DNA from: JAVBLU01 sp031553225
Lineage (GTDB): Bacteria > Bacillota > Clostridia > Christensenellales > UBA1750
NCBI GenBank assembly: GCA_031553225.1
Contig: JAVBLU010000034.1
Location: 1 to 64,000 of the forward strand
Direction of reading: 5' to 3'
Length of the DNA: 64,000 nucleotides
The notes beneath the pieces were generated by a model, which was not told the origin of the DNA, did no database searches, and worked only from the letters and a program-made list of their open reading frames with translations. Both the position numbers and the translations under genes were made by a program. This document shows, piece by piece, positions 1-7,710 of the stretch; the first letter of the stretch is position 1; each line of letters begins with the position of its first letter.

Positions 1-123
1 TTTATTCCTCTCTCGCGGGGGGGGGTTTAACAACCCCCCGCAAAAAACAAATTTTTGGGGGGGGGGGCGCGGGGTGTGGCCCCGCCCCCACGCATGGGGG
101 TATACAGCGCTTGCGCAGCGGCG
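1..123. other. Gene-free left edge with G and C homopolymer runs
   Basis: No gene is supported here. The stretch holds a run of nine G near 17-25, a run of C near 35-40 and a run of about eleven G near 57-67. The first G run and the C run can pair around a short TTTAACAA loop, which could be a factor-independent terminator belonging to the gene that ends at 124 on the minus strand. Such homopolymers are also typical of contig ends, so part of this may be an assembly artefact. Confidence 0.4.
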
Positions 124-1206
124 TTACAGCTTCACAAACCGGTTGAGAATACCCTCGTTCTGCCGGTGCGCCTCCTGCTGCACGCGCATCTGCAGGGCGA
201 TTTGATCGATGGTGACGACCGGCGCGACTCCCTTGGTGATCACGTCGTACCACTGGCGGTAATAGGCAAGGCCTTTCTCGGTGTCGTCACTGAGGCCCTC
301 GGGCAGGCTCCAGCTCTCCTCGCGCATGTTTAGCTTCTCGCCGCAGTACAGCGGCTCGCCCTTCTCGTTGCGCAGGGGAATAAGCGTGAGTTGTTGCTTG
401 GGGGCGTCCTCCTCGCGGTAGTAGGTCCAGTCCAGTTTCCTCGTGTTGCCCGCCAGGCATCCGTGCGTACCCTGGATGATGTACTGCGCGCCCACGTACT
501 TGTTGCTGCAGGACACCTCGACGTCGGCGATGGGCGCGCCCGGCGCGCGCATCAGGAGCTTGGCGTGGTCCTCAGCGTCGCCGAAGGTGTGCGCGCGGTC
601 CATCGCGCAAAAAACCTCCACGTCCTTGGGGAAGCCCATCAGATCCAGCGCCTGGTCCACCGGGTGCGGGCCGCTGTTGAGAAGGCTCCCGCCGCTGCGC
701 GCCTGGGCAGTCTGCCAGTCCCACCGGCGCGAAAAGCCCGAGTACTGGATGGTGACTTGCACGATGCGGCCCAGAACGCCCGAGGCGATGATCTCCTTGA
801 GCTTTACGTAGGACGGCGACAAGCGGTATTGCTGGAAGGCGCTGTAGGCCCTTCCCGTCTCGGCTGCGGCCTTTTGCACCTGGGCAAAATCGTCGGCCGA
901 CCCGGCGGCGGGCTTTTCGCTAAGCACGTGGAAGCCCGCGCGCATCAGCTCGGCGGTGATGGAGGCGTGCTGGTCGCTGAAGGAGGCGTTCGTAATGAAG
1001 TTAAAGTCCTTCGTCCGGCCGATCAGCTGCCGATAGTCGCCAAGCGTCTCGCAGCCGATCTCGGCCTGCGCCATGGCGCGGCGCTGCGGGTCGGCGTCCA
1101 CGACGCAGGCGATGCGGAACAGGCCCGGCAGTTCCCGAAGAAGCCGGGTGTGGATGTCGCGCCCGCTGCGGCCGTAGCCGATGAGGGCGAGGTTCAGGAC
1201 CTTCAT
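124..1206 (-). CDS. Gfo/Idh/MocA family NAD(P)-dependent oxidoreductase
   Basis: A 360-residue cytosolic dehydrogenase, normal length for the family. It has an N-terminal Rossmann fold with GYGRSG at residues 10-15, the family EKP signature at 97-99, and a GG..LLNSGPHPVDQAL stretch around 172-187 where the C-terminal domain carries its substrate-site histidine. The family oxidises or reduces sugars, inositols and related polyols with NAD(P)(H); the substrate cannot be read from the sequence. The ATG at 1206 is chosen over an upstream TTG because a GGAAAGG ribosome site lies about 10 bases before it. It is the last gene of a minus-strand run after the transporter, acetyltransferase and Cys-rich protein, so a catabolic or modification role for something imported is plausible but inferred. 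Confidence 0.88.
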   Translation of the reverse strand: MKVLNLALIGYGRSGRDIHTRLLRELPGLFRIACVVDADPQRRAMAQAEIGCETLGDYRQLIGRTKDFNFITNASFSDQHASITAELMRAGFHVLSEKPAAGSADDFAQVQKAAAETGRAYSAFQQYRLSPSYVKLKEIIASGVLGRIVQVTIQYSGFSRRWDWQTAQARSGGSLLNSGPHPVDQALDLMGFPKDVEVFCAMDRAHTFGDAEDHAKLLMRAPGAPIADVEVSCSNKYVGAQYIIQGTHGCLAGNTRKLDWTYYREEDAPKQQLTLIPLRNEKGEPLYCGEKLNMREESWSLPEGLSDDTEKGLAYYRQWYDVITKGVAPVVTIDQIALQMRVQQEAHRQNEGILNRFVKL

Positions 1207-1239
1207 GGGTATCAACGCCTTTCCGGATATGATGGAAGT

Positions 1240-1554
1240 TTATTGGGTAAACGCGATGGATGCGTTCTTGGGCAGCGCCAGGCCGCATTCGGCCTCCACA
1301 CACTTCACCAGCGCCACGGGCACCGGGCAGGCGGCGTGCGGGCAGGTGCGCGCGGCCTGCCATACGGGGCCCTCGCCCGCCTTGTGCAGGCAAAGGTCGT
1401 AGGCGTCGGGCATTTGGGCCAGCGCTTCGCCCATGGCCGCCACGCCCTTGCAGCCGGACTGCACGGTAATCGTTACGGCCTCGCCGTCCGGCGCGTCCGC
1501 GGTGATGTGGGCGATGTAACCGCATACGCCCGGGTCGCAGGTGAGTTTTTTCAT
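1240..1554 (-). CDS. Small cysteine-rich protein, DUF6951-like
   Basis: A 104-residue protein with eight cysteines (about residues 6, 11, 35, 55, 71, 76, 85, 90), including CDPGVCG near the N terminus and ARTCPHAACPVP. The end reads GLALPKN. The pattern recalls a small conserved family of strict anaerobes and methanogens that I know as DUF6951, whose function is unknown. The number and spacing of cysteines suggest metal or Fe-S binding, which is inference. The ATG at 1554 follows AAGGGG; a GTG nine bases upstream is the alternative. It lies 45 bases after the acetyltransferase and 33 bases before the Gfo/Idh/MocA gene, all on one strand, so it is very probably co-transcribed. Confidence 0.7.
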   Translation of the reverse strand: MKKLTCDPGVCGYIAHITADAPDGEAVTITVQSGCKGVAAMGEALAQMPDAYDLCLHKAGEGPVWQAARTCPHAACPVPVALVKCVEAECGLALPKNASIAFTQ

Positions 1555-1599
1555 GCGTTCCACCCCTTGATGTGATGAGGGTTCCAGAGGGAATGCCGG

Positions 1600-2139
1600 C
1601 TAGAACAGACTGTACCAGAACACCGCGCGCTCGCCCGCGGCGGGCGTTGCGGCGTACAGGCAAACGTCCACGCCGCCGATCACAAAGCCGTGCTTTCGGT
1701 AGAAACGGCAGGCGGCCAGATTTACGTCCTGAGTCTCCAGCATCAGCCCGGACAAACCCTGCGACCCGGCCCATGCGCGCGCTGCGTCCATCAGGGCCGT
1801 ACCCGCGCCCGTGCGGCGCGCGCGGGCCACAACGGCCAGATCCTCGATCAGCGCCAGGCCGTTCCAGTTGCGCCGCAGGCGGACAAGGCCGATACAGATA
1901 TCGCCCTGGAAGGCCAGGTATACGGCGCGGCCGGGATGCCCCAGATACTCGTCCGCGCGCACCGGCTCCTCGTCGTAGCACTTGTCGTAGGGCTTGTCCA
2001 GCAGTTCCTCGCCATACGCCCATGCGCCGCTCTCATAGCGGGGCGCAAGCCGGCCGAATACCTGGAAAGGCTCGTTCATGCCCGGCAGAGCGTAGGCCGT
2101 GGCCGCGGTCATGGGGCGGACGATTGTCCCGGCGCTCAT
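1600..2139 (-). CDS. GNAT acetyltransferase, streptothricin acetyltransferase (Sat)-like
   Basis: A 179-residue GNAT enzyme, almost the length of Sat4 (about 180). Segments recalled from Sat4 align along the whole protein: EPFQVFGRLAPRYE (23-36), LRRNWN (88-93), IEDLAVV (98-104), GLMLETQDVNLAACRFY (131-147) and AVFWY near the end. The acetyl-CoA loop is ARARRTGAG (105-113). Sat enzymes acetylate the beta-lysine of streptothricin and so inactivate it. The start ATG at 2139 overlaps the stop of the MFS gene as ATGA, so the two are translationally coupled. Acetylation plus export would fit self-protection or resistance, but the transporter looks like a sugar-type MFS, so the true acceptor may be another aminated compound. 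Family assignment is firm; substrate is not. Confidence 0.85.
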   Translation of the reverse strand: MSAGTIVRPMTAATAYALPGMNEPFQVFGRLAPRYESGAWAYGEELLDKPYDKCYDEEPVRADEYLGHPGRAVYLAFQGDICIGLVRLRRNWNGLALIEDLAVVARARRTGAGTALMDAARAWAGSQGLSGLMLETQDVNLAACRFYRKHGFVIGGVDVCLYAATPAAGERAVFWYSLF

Positions 2140-3449
2140 GTCTCCATGCGCTCCAGAATGTCCGCGGCCGTATCTTTGCGGGCCTCGCCGTGGCGCACGA
2201 ACAGGATGCATACGAGCGCTATGGCGAAGGCCGCGCCCGCATAAATGAAGATGCTGCCGTAGTCGGACGTGCGGTCGCGCACCAGCCCGGCGAGTATGGG
2301 CGCCGTGATGGAGGCGGAGAAGGAGAACAGGTAGTAATACCCGGTATACTTGCCGATGTCCTTATGGGCGCACAGCTCCAACACCATAGGCAGGGAGTTT
2401 ATGTTGACGCACGCCCAGAACATGCCGCCCACCAGCAGCAAAAGCCGCACGACGGCCGCGCTTTGCATCATGATGATGGCTGGGAAGAGCACCGTAACGC
2501 CCGCCAGCCCGATGAGGATGGTGGTGCGGCGGCCGATGCGGTTGGAGAGCAGCCCTGCGGGCACGGACGCGGCGATGAAGGTGACAGAGAAGAACGCCAG
2601 CATCATGGAGGCCGAACCGGGGGTCACGCCGAGCACCTTGGTGGCGTACAGGGTGAAGAGAGTTTCCACGGCGTTGTACCCATTGAACCAGAAGAAGATG
2701 CCAAACAGCAGGAACAGCAGCGAGCGCACGCGGCCGCGGCGCTCTTCCTGCCCGGAGACGGGGCTGTCCGCCTCGGCCGCCTCCGCCTCCTGCGCCGCCT
2801 GAGGCTCCTTCACGAAGATGCGCAGCAGCACGAGCGCGATAAGCATGATGGCTGAGCCGAAGAAGAAGGGCGCGGGGGGCCATATGTCCGACAGGAGGCC
2901 GCCCAGCACGAAGGCGAGCATAGAGCCGATGCCGCCCATCAGGTTGATGATGCCGTTGGCGGTGGAGCGCAGGGGCGCGGGCGTTAAATCGGGCATGAGC
3001 GCCACGACCGGCGCGCGCCAGGTGGACATGACGAAGTTAAACACGATGAGCACGAAGCAAAACAGCGAGAGCGAAGGCGCGAGCGGGATGAGGCAGAAGA
3101 GGACCGCCGAGATGGGCAGCCCCACGAGAATGTACGGCGTTCGCCGGCCCATCCTTGTGCGCGTCTTGTCGGACAACGCGCCGAAAACGGGTTGGAAGAC
3201 GACGCCGAATATGTTGTCGATGGTCATAAAGAAGCCGGTAATCATGGTAAGCGCGCTGCCGCCCAGCAGATAGTCGGCGATGCCGCCCGTCAGGTGCCAT
3301 CCGCGCATCACGTTCAACAGGTCGGGCACGAAGCGGTTCTCCAGCATGGGCGGAACGAATGCATTGTACATGGCCCAGGCGATGGAGGACGCCAGAAAGC
3401 CAAACCCGATGAAGAACGTCTTCTTGTAGTTGAGCCGCAGCTTTGCCAT
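2136..3449 (-). CDS. MFS transporter, SLC45/GPH-like
   Basis: A 437-residue membrane protein with about twelve hydrophobic segments and a central charged loop near residues 205-230. The loop between helices 2 and 3 reads GALSDKTRTRMGRRTPY, the MFS A-motif in the form common to SLC45 and GPH-type glycoside:cation symporters. The ATG at 3449 is preceded by AGGAGG with good spacing. The stop overlaps the start of the Sat-like acetyltransferase. It heads a four-gene minus-strand operon. A TATGAT box on the minus strand near 3538-3533 could be its promoter, though no good -35 is visible. Whether it imports a sugar or exports an acetylated product cannot be told from sequence. Confidence 0.85.
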   Translation of the reverse strand: MAKLRLNYKKTFFIGFGFLASSIAWAMYNAFVPPMLENRFVPDLLNVMRGWHLTGGIADYLLGGSALTMITGFFMTIDNIFGVVFQPVFGALSDKTRTRMGRRTPYILVGLPISAVLFCLIPLAPSLSLFCFVLIVFNFVMSTWRAPVVALMPDLTPAPLRSTANGIINLMGGIGSMLAFVLGGLLSDIWPPAPFFFGSAIMLIALVLLRIFVKEPQAAQEAEAAEADSPVSGQEERRGRVRSLLFLLFGIFFWFNGYNAVETLFTLYATKVLGVTPGSASMMLAFFSVTFIAASVPAGLLSNRIGRRTTILIGLAGVTVLFPAIIMMQSAAVVRLLLLVGGMFWACVNINSLPMVLELCAHKDIGKYTGYYYLFSFSASITAPILAGLVRDRTSDYGSIFIYAGAAFAIALVCILFVRHGEARKDTAADILERMET

Positions 3450-3585
3450 GAAAACGCGCCTCCTACCTATCTCGTTGCCGCCGCGCGGGTGCCCGGATGA
3501 TGGCAATACCGACCGGCGCGGACCATACGGGTATCATACCAAATTTCTGCGCGTTTGGATAGATGAGGAAGCAAAGCCGGCGGGC

Positions 3586-3614
3586 TTGCCATGGAAAAGC
3601 CTGTTTGTTATACT
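3586..3614 (+). promoter_or_regulatory. Sigma-A-type promoter for the SDR gene
   Basis: TTGCCA (3586-3591), a 17-base spacer and TATACT (3609-3614). Transcription would start near 3621, about 56 bases before the SDR start at 3677. It lies in the divergent region between the MFS operon and the SDR. Confidence 0.7.
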
Positions 3615-3676
3615 CGGTTCGTATGGTGTGTTTGGCTTTTCTGGGCGGCCGTGCGCGGCGGAAGCGGAGGGGTTTC

Positions 3677-4438
3677 ATGGCCTTCATGGATCGACTGAGC
3701 GTTTCGGGCAAAAAGGTTGTGGTGACGGGCGCCGCGCAGGGCATCGGCCGGTGCGTGGCGGACGCGCTGGCCGAGTGCGGCGCGGATGTCGGCCTTCTGG
3801 ACGTAAACGCCGCGAAGCTGTCGGACGCGGCGGCAGCCTTGTCGCAAAAGCACGGCCGGCGCTTTCCGGAGATGGTGTGCGATGTGACCGACCCGGCCCG
3901 GGTGGAGCGCGTCTTCGCCGCCTTCGGCGCGCCGGACGCGGTGTTCAACAACGCGGGCATCGTCATCCACAAGCCCGCCGAGGAGCTGACGCCCGAAGAA
4001 TGGCGGCGCGTTGTGGATGTGGATTTAAACGGCGTGTTCTATGTGGCGCAGGCCGCCGCCAGGCTGATGATCGCCGCCGGGCGGGGCGGATCCATCGTGA
4101 ACATGGCGTCCATGTCCGGGGTCATCGTCAACGTGCCGCAGTGCCAGTCGTCGTACAACGCCGCAAAGGCGGCGGTGGTGCATCTCTCCAAGTCGTTGGC
4201 GGTGGAGTGGGCGGGCAAGGGCATCCGGGTAAACGCCTTGAGCCCCGGCTACATTGAAACCGAGATGACCGGCGCGGTGAACCCGCAGTGGCGGGCCTTC
4301 TGGACAGGCCTGATTCCCATGGGCCGCATGGGCAGGCCGGAGGAACTTGCCGGAGCGGTGATCTATCTGATGAGCGACGCCGCGTCCTACACCACGGGCC
4401 TGAACCTCGTGGTGGACGGGGCGTTCACCTGTATTTAG
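3677..4438 (+). CDS. Short-chain dehydrogenase/reductase (classical SDR)
   Basis: A 253-residue classical SDR. TGAAQGIG binds the nucleotide at 17-24, NNAG is at 91-94, a serine of the catalytic set lies in NMASMSG (about 142-148) and the catalytic YNAAK is at 160-164. The C terminus has the usual SPGYIETEM and the Gly-rich end of the fold. The family interconverts alcohols and ketones of sugars, sugar acids and similar compounds. Start at 3677 is chosen because GCGGAGG lies just upstream and the in-frame extension is Arg-rich and unlike SDRs. It has its own promoter and ends three bases before the convergent SLH-like gene. Confidence 0.9.
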   Translation: MAFMDRLSVSGKKVVVTGAAQGIGRCVADALAECGADVGLLDVNAAKLSDAAAALSQKHGRRFPEMVCDVTDPARVERVFAAFGAPDAVFNNAGIVIHKPAEELTPEEWRRVVDVDLNGVFYVAQAAARLMIAAGRGGSIVNMASMSGVIVNVPQCQSSYNAAKAAVVHLSKSLAVEWAGKGIRVNALSPGYIETEMTGAVNPQWRAFWTGLIPMGRMGRPEELAGAVIYLMSDAASYTTGLNLVVDGAFTCI

Positions 4439-4441
4439 CGC

Positions 4442-5206
4442 TCACGGCGTGTGCGCCGCGTCGAAGCGGGCGATCGCATACAAAAATAGGGCAGCGTCGG
4501 CGCGCGTGGCCGGGTCGTTCGGGCGCAAGCGCTCCGCTTCCACCGGAAGCAAGCCGTTTTGCAGGAGCCAGAGCAGCGCCGGCGCGTTGGCCGGGTCGGT
4601 GAGGGCGAAGTCCTGCAGCTCGCGCAGGGCCATCCCGCCCTCGGTCGGGGCGACGAGCCCCGCCTGCCGCATGGCCTCAAAGCCCATGCGCAGCATGTTC
4701 TGTCGGCTCAAAGGGCCGTGCTGCGGCACGCCGGGCGTTGGGGCGGGCGCATCGAACAGGCGGCTCAGCCACAGCGCGAAGTCCTCTTTTGTGACCGGCT
4801 CATCCGGGCCGAAGCGCGCGGTCATGCGGCCGCCGCGCAGGACGGGATTGCTCACGCCCTGCATCACTCCGCGCGCGGAGAGATAGAGGGCCGCGCGGTT
4901 CACCGCTTCCCCGGCCAGATCGGTAAAGCTGCCCCAGCCCATGTAGATCACTGCGAACCGGCCGGGCGCGGCGACATGTCCGATTACCTCGCCGTCCCGG
5001 TAAAAGCTGCGCGGAATCAGGTGGCGCGGCTCGGCCGGGCCGCGGTGCTCGTACAGCAGCAGCGCGTCCGCGTCCTGATCCGGCCGTGGCCGATAGGGCA
5101 CCCTGGCCACGCATCCGCCCGTCCCGCCGGCCGCGAACGCCGCCGCCGATCCGCCCAGCGCAAGCAGGGCCGCCGCTGCAGCCGTCAACCGCCGCCATAT
5201 ACGCAC
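4442..5206 (-). CDS. Secreted protein with SLH-like domains
   Basis: A 254-residue protein with a signal peptide (about residues 1-26, ending AAAFAAGG). The rest resembles degenerate S-layer homology modules: one around 105-155 with ARGVMQGVSN and FGPDEPVTKEDFALWLSRLF, another at the C terminus with NGLLPVEAERLRPNDPATRADAALFLY. These match the SLH pattern of a GhhxG core followed by FxPxxxhTRxEhAxhL. SLH domains bind cell-wall polymers, so a surface location is likely. The start is GTG at 5206, with GGAGG nine bases upstream. No catalytic domain is visible. The hcp terminator sits directly upstream, leaving little room for a promoter, so expression may rely on read-through. Confidence 0.75.
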   Translation of the reverse strand: MRIWRRLTAAAAALLALGGSAAAFAAGGTGGCVARVPYRPRPDQDADALLLYEHRGPAEPRHLIPRSFYRDGEVIGHVAAPGRFAVIYMGWGSFTDLAGEAVNRAALYLSARGVMQGVSNPVLRGGRMTARFGPDEPVTKEDFALWLSRLFDAPAPTPGVPQHGPLSRQNMLRMGFEAMRQAGLVAPTEGGMALRELQDFALTDPANAPALLWLLQNGLLPVEAERLRPNDPATRADAALFLYAIARFDAAHTP

Positions 5207-5241
5207 GGAGCATCGCCTCCATGCGGCATTCTATGCGCCAC

Positions 5242-5279
5242 AAAAACAGGGCAAACCCGGCGCGAGCCGGATTTGCCCT
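5242..5279 (-). terminator. Rho-independent terminator of hcp
   Basis: On the minus strand a hairpin of about 14 pairs, with arms AGGGCAAA and CCGGC and their complements around a four-base loop and with one mismatch, is followed by TGTTTTT. It lies 59 bases after the hcp stop. Confidence 0.8.
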
Positions 5280-5337
5280 TGGCCAATGAAGGCGACGGTG
5301 CGTAGCTGACCAAAATGCACGGCGCAGGAGCGGCGTA

Positions 5338-6876
5338 TTACCCCAGAAGGGTCGCCAGGTCCTCATCCGGTGTGGTGATGGGCGCGACGCCAAACTGCCG
5401 CACGAGCACGTCCAGCACGACCGGTGACACAAACGCCGGCAGGGACGGCCCCAGGCGGATGTTCTTGATGCCCAGGGACAGGAGCGTAAGCAGAATGACG
5501 ACGGCCTTCTGCTCGTACCAAGAGAGCACCAGCGACAGGGGCAGTTCGTTTACCGAGCAGCCGAAAGCCTCCGCCAGTGCCAGGGCCACTTTGATGGCGC
5601 TGTAGGCGTCGTTGCACTGGCCCATGTCCATCAGGCGCGGCAGTCCGCCGATCTCCCCCAGGTCCAGGTCGTTGAAGCGGTACTTGCCGCAGGCCAGGGT
5701 GAGCACCACGGTATCGGACGGCGTCTTTTGAACGAACTCGGTATAGTAGTTGCGGCCCGGGCGCGCGCCGTCGCACCCGCCGACAAGGAAGAAGTGGCGG
5801 ATGGCGCCCTGCTTCACCGCGTCGATGACCGTGCCGGCCACGCTGAGCACGGTGCCGTGCCCAAAGCCCGTGGTGAGCGTGCTGCCGCCGTTGATCCCCG
5901 TCTGCGCGGAAGTCTCCTTGTAGCCGCCCAGCGCAAGCGCCTGGCGGATGAGGGGCGAAAAGTCCTTGCGGCCGTCCTCCTCGCCCACATGAACCAATCC
6001 CGGGAAGCCCACCACGGACGTGGTGTACACGCGGTCCTTGTAGGATTCGCGCGGGGTCATCAGGCAGTTGGTGGTGAACAGTACGGGCGCGGGCAGGTTG
6101 TCGAATTCCTTCTGCTGGTTCTGCCAGGCCGTGCCGAAGTTGCCTTTCAGGTGAGGAAACTTTTTAAGGCCCGGGTAGGCGTGCGCGGGCAGCATTTCGC
6201 CGTGCGTATAGACGTTTACGCCCTTACCCTGCGACTGCGCAAGCAGCTCGTACAGGTCGTGCAGGTCGTGGCCGGAGACCACGATGAACGGGCCCTTCTC
6301 GATGTGCGTGCTCACTTTGGTGGGCACGGGCGTGCCATACGCGCCGGTGTTCGCCTCGTCCAGCATCCGCATGCAGCCAAGGTTCGCCTGACCCAGCTCC
6401 ATGTTCAGGGAAAGCAGCGCCGGTACGTCGCTCTCCCGCTCGATGGCCGCCAGGCCCTTGTAGAAGAAGGCGCTCACGGCCTTGTCAGTTTTGCCCAGAA
6501 CGCGGGCGTGGTGCGCATAGGCGGCCATGCCGCGCAGGCCGAACAGCAGAAGGGACTTGAGCGACTTGACGTCCTGGTTTTCCTCGTTCCACAGCCGCGC
6601 CATGTCAAAGGCGGGCTTCTTCGCGCGCATCAGTACGCGGCGGGTCAGTTCGGCGATGGCGGTGTCGTCAAAGCTCACGTTCGTCACGGTGGTAAATAGT
6701 CCGTTCTCGATCAGCGTATCCGATTCGGGCGACGCATCGCCCTGGGCCAGGGCGATGAGCGCGCCGGTCAGGGCGTCCTGTTCCTTCGCCGTAGGCGCGG
6801 CCTTACCGCACACGCCCGCGCGCGTGCAGCCTTTGCCGCCAGCCGTCTGTTCACATTGATAACAAAACATATCCAT
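5338..6876 (-). CDS. hcp: Hydroxylamine reductase / hybrid cluster protein
   Basis: A 512-residue protein, in the range of anaerobe-type hybrid cluster proteins. The N terminus has the cubane-cluster cysteines C5, C8, C17 and C23 (CYQCEQ, then CTRAGVC). Later segments typical of the family are GTPVPTKVSTH, VVSGHDLHDLYELL, GGCDGARPGRNYY and LACGKYRFNDLDLG, which hold ligands of the hybrid Fe-S-O cluster. Hcp reduces hydroxylamine in vitro and is considered a nitric oxide reductase or protein S-nitrosylase in nitrosative stress. The start ATG at 6876 follows AGGAGGTCAT; upstream codons are not Hcp-like. It is transcribed divergently from a Crp/Fnr regulator whose probable operator lies between them. 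Confidence 0.97.
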   Translation of the reverse strand: MDMFCYQCEQTAGGKGCTRAGVCGKAAPTAKEQDALTGALIALAQGDASPESDTLIENGLFTTVTNVSFDDTAIAELTRRVLMRAKKPAFDMARLWNEENQDVKSLKSLLLFGLRGMAAYAHHARVLGKTDKAVSAFFYKGLAAIERESDVPALLSLNMELGQANLGCMRMLDEANTGAYGTPVPTKVSTHIEKGPFIVVSGHDLHDLYELLAQSQGKGVNVYTHGEMLPAHAYPGLKKFPHLKGNFGTAWQNQQKEFDNLPAPVLFTTNCLMTPRESYKDRVYTTSVVGFPGLVHVGEEDGRKDFSPLIRQALALGGYKETSAQTGINGGSTLTTGFGHGTVLSVAGTVIDAVKQGAIRHFFLVGGCDGARPGRNYYTEFVQKTPSDTVVLTLACGKYRFNDLDLGEIGGLPRLMDMGQCNDAYSAIKVALALAEAFGCSVNELPLSLVLSWYEQKAVVILLTLLSLGIKNIRLGPSLPAFVSPVVLDVLVRQFGVAPITTPDEDLATLLG

Positions 6877-6903
6877 TGGGATGACCTCCTTACAGCTAGT
6901 CTC

Positions 6904-6961
6904 TTGACGCTGCACCAAAAAGATACTATGATTCATGAGAAAAAACCGTTGCAGTTGCAAC
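6904..6961. promoter_or_regulatory. Divergent promoters and Crp/Fnr-type dyad between hcp and its regulator
   Basis: For the regulator (+): TTGACG (6904-6909), 17 bases, TATGAT (6927-6932). For hcp (-): TAGTAT at 6928-6923, with no good -35. A dyad GTTGC-AGTT-GCAAC lies at 6948-6961. Its centre is about 38-39 bases before the predicted hcp start of transcription, a class II activator position, and about 10-23 bases inside the regulator transcript, a repressing position. This fits HcpR-like activation of hcp with negative autoregulation (inference). Confidence 0.6.
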
Positions 6962-6975
6962 ATTTGGAGGAAAAA

Positions 6976-7638
6976 ATGGGACTTTCTTCGCCGGATTTTG
7001 ACGAATGCCCGCTTTTTGCCGGCATTGCGCGCGAGGAACGCGCGGGCCTGTGGGCATGCCTGCGGCCGGTGGAGCGCCTGACGCAGCGCGGGGAGACGCT
7101 TGTGGCCGTGGGCGATCCGGTGGACGGGCTGGGCGTTGTGCTGGAGGGGGCGGTGGACGTATCGCGCGTGGACGAAAACGGTAACCGCGTGCTGCTCACG
7201 CACATCGGCGCTGGCGGGCTGTTCGCCGAGGCCTTCGTGTGCGCGGGGTTGCGCGAGGCGCCCGTATCCGTTACGGCCGCGCCGTACGCGCGGGTGGCCT
7301 TCCTATCGCTTCCGGCCCTGGCCGCCTCCTGCGCGCGCGCATGCCCGGCGCACGCGGCGCTCATCCGCAACCTGGTGCACGTGCTTGCGCGCAAGAACCT
7401 GCAGCAAGCCGATCACCTGGATGTGCTCTCCCGCCGCACGATCCGCGAGCGGCTGCTGACCTACCTTTCGCAGCTGGCCGGGCCGGACGGCCGCGGCACG
7501 CTCCCCTTCGGACGCGCGGCGCTGGCCGACTACATCGGCGCGGAGCGCAGCGCCCTGTGCCGGGAACTCTCGCGCATGCAGCGCGAAGGCGTGCTGACAT
7601 ACCGCGGGAGCGGCTTCAAGCTTTCCTGCCCGCGCTGA
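6976..7638 (+). CDS. Crp/Fnr family regulator, probable HcpR-type
   Basis: A 220-residue regulator with a cyclic-nucleotide-binding-like beta-barrel (about 12-125), a long dimer helix and a C-terminal winged helix (about 150-215) whose recognition helix includes ERSALCRELSRM. There is no N-terminal cysteine cluster of the FNR type. HcpR proteins of anaerobes activate hcp under nitrite or NO and may bind haem; that function is proposed here from the divergent hcp gene and the intervening dyad. The ATG at 6976 is chosen because GGAGG lies five bases upstream; earlier in-frame starts would place coding sequence over the promoter and operator. Confidence 0.88.
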   Translation: MGLSSPDFDECPLFAGIAREERAGLWACLRPVERLTQRGETLVAVGDPVDGLGVVLEGAVDVSRVDENGNRVLLTHIGAGGLFAEAFVCAGLREAPVSVTAAPYARVAFLSLPALAASCARACPAHAALIRNLVHVLARKNLQQADHLDVLSRRTIRERLLTYLSQLAGPDGRGTLPFGRAALADYIGAERSALCRELSRMQREGVLTYRGSGFKLSCPR

Positions 7639-7664
7639 CGGCTTTCCTGCGACGGGCAGGAAAA
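7621..7664 (+). terminator. Possible weak terminator or attenuator after the Crp/Fnr gene
   Basis: An 11-base inverted repeat, TTTCCTGCCCG and CGGGCAGGAAA, is separated by about 20 bases and spans the regulator stop codon. There is no T run after it, so termination may be weak; it could also protect mRNA ends. Confidence 0.35.
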
Positions 7665-7710
7665 GGGCGGCCGGGGTCGAAAACAATCAGCATGAGCAGG
7701 GGGGATGAGC

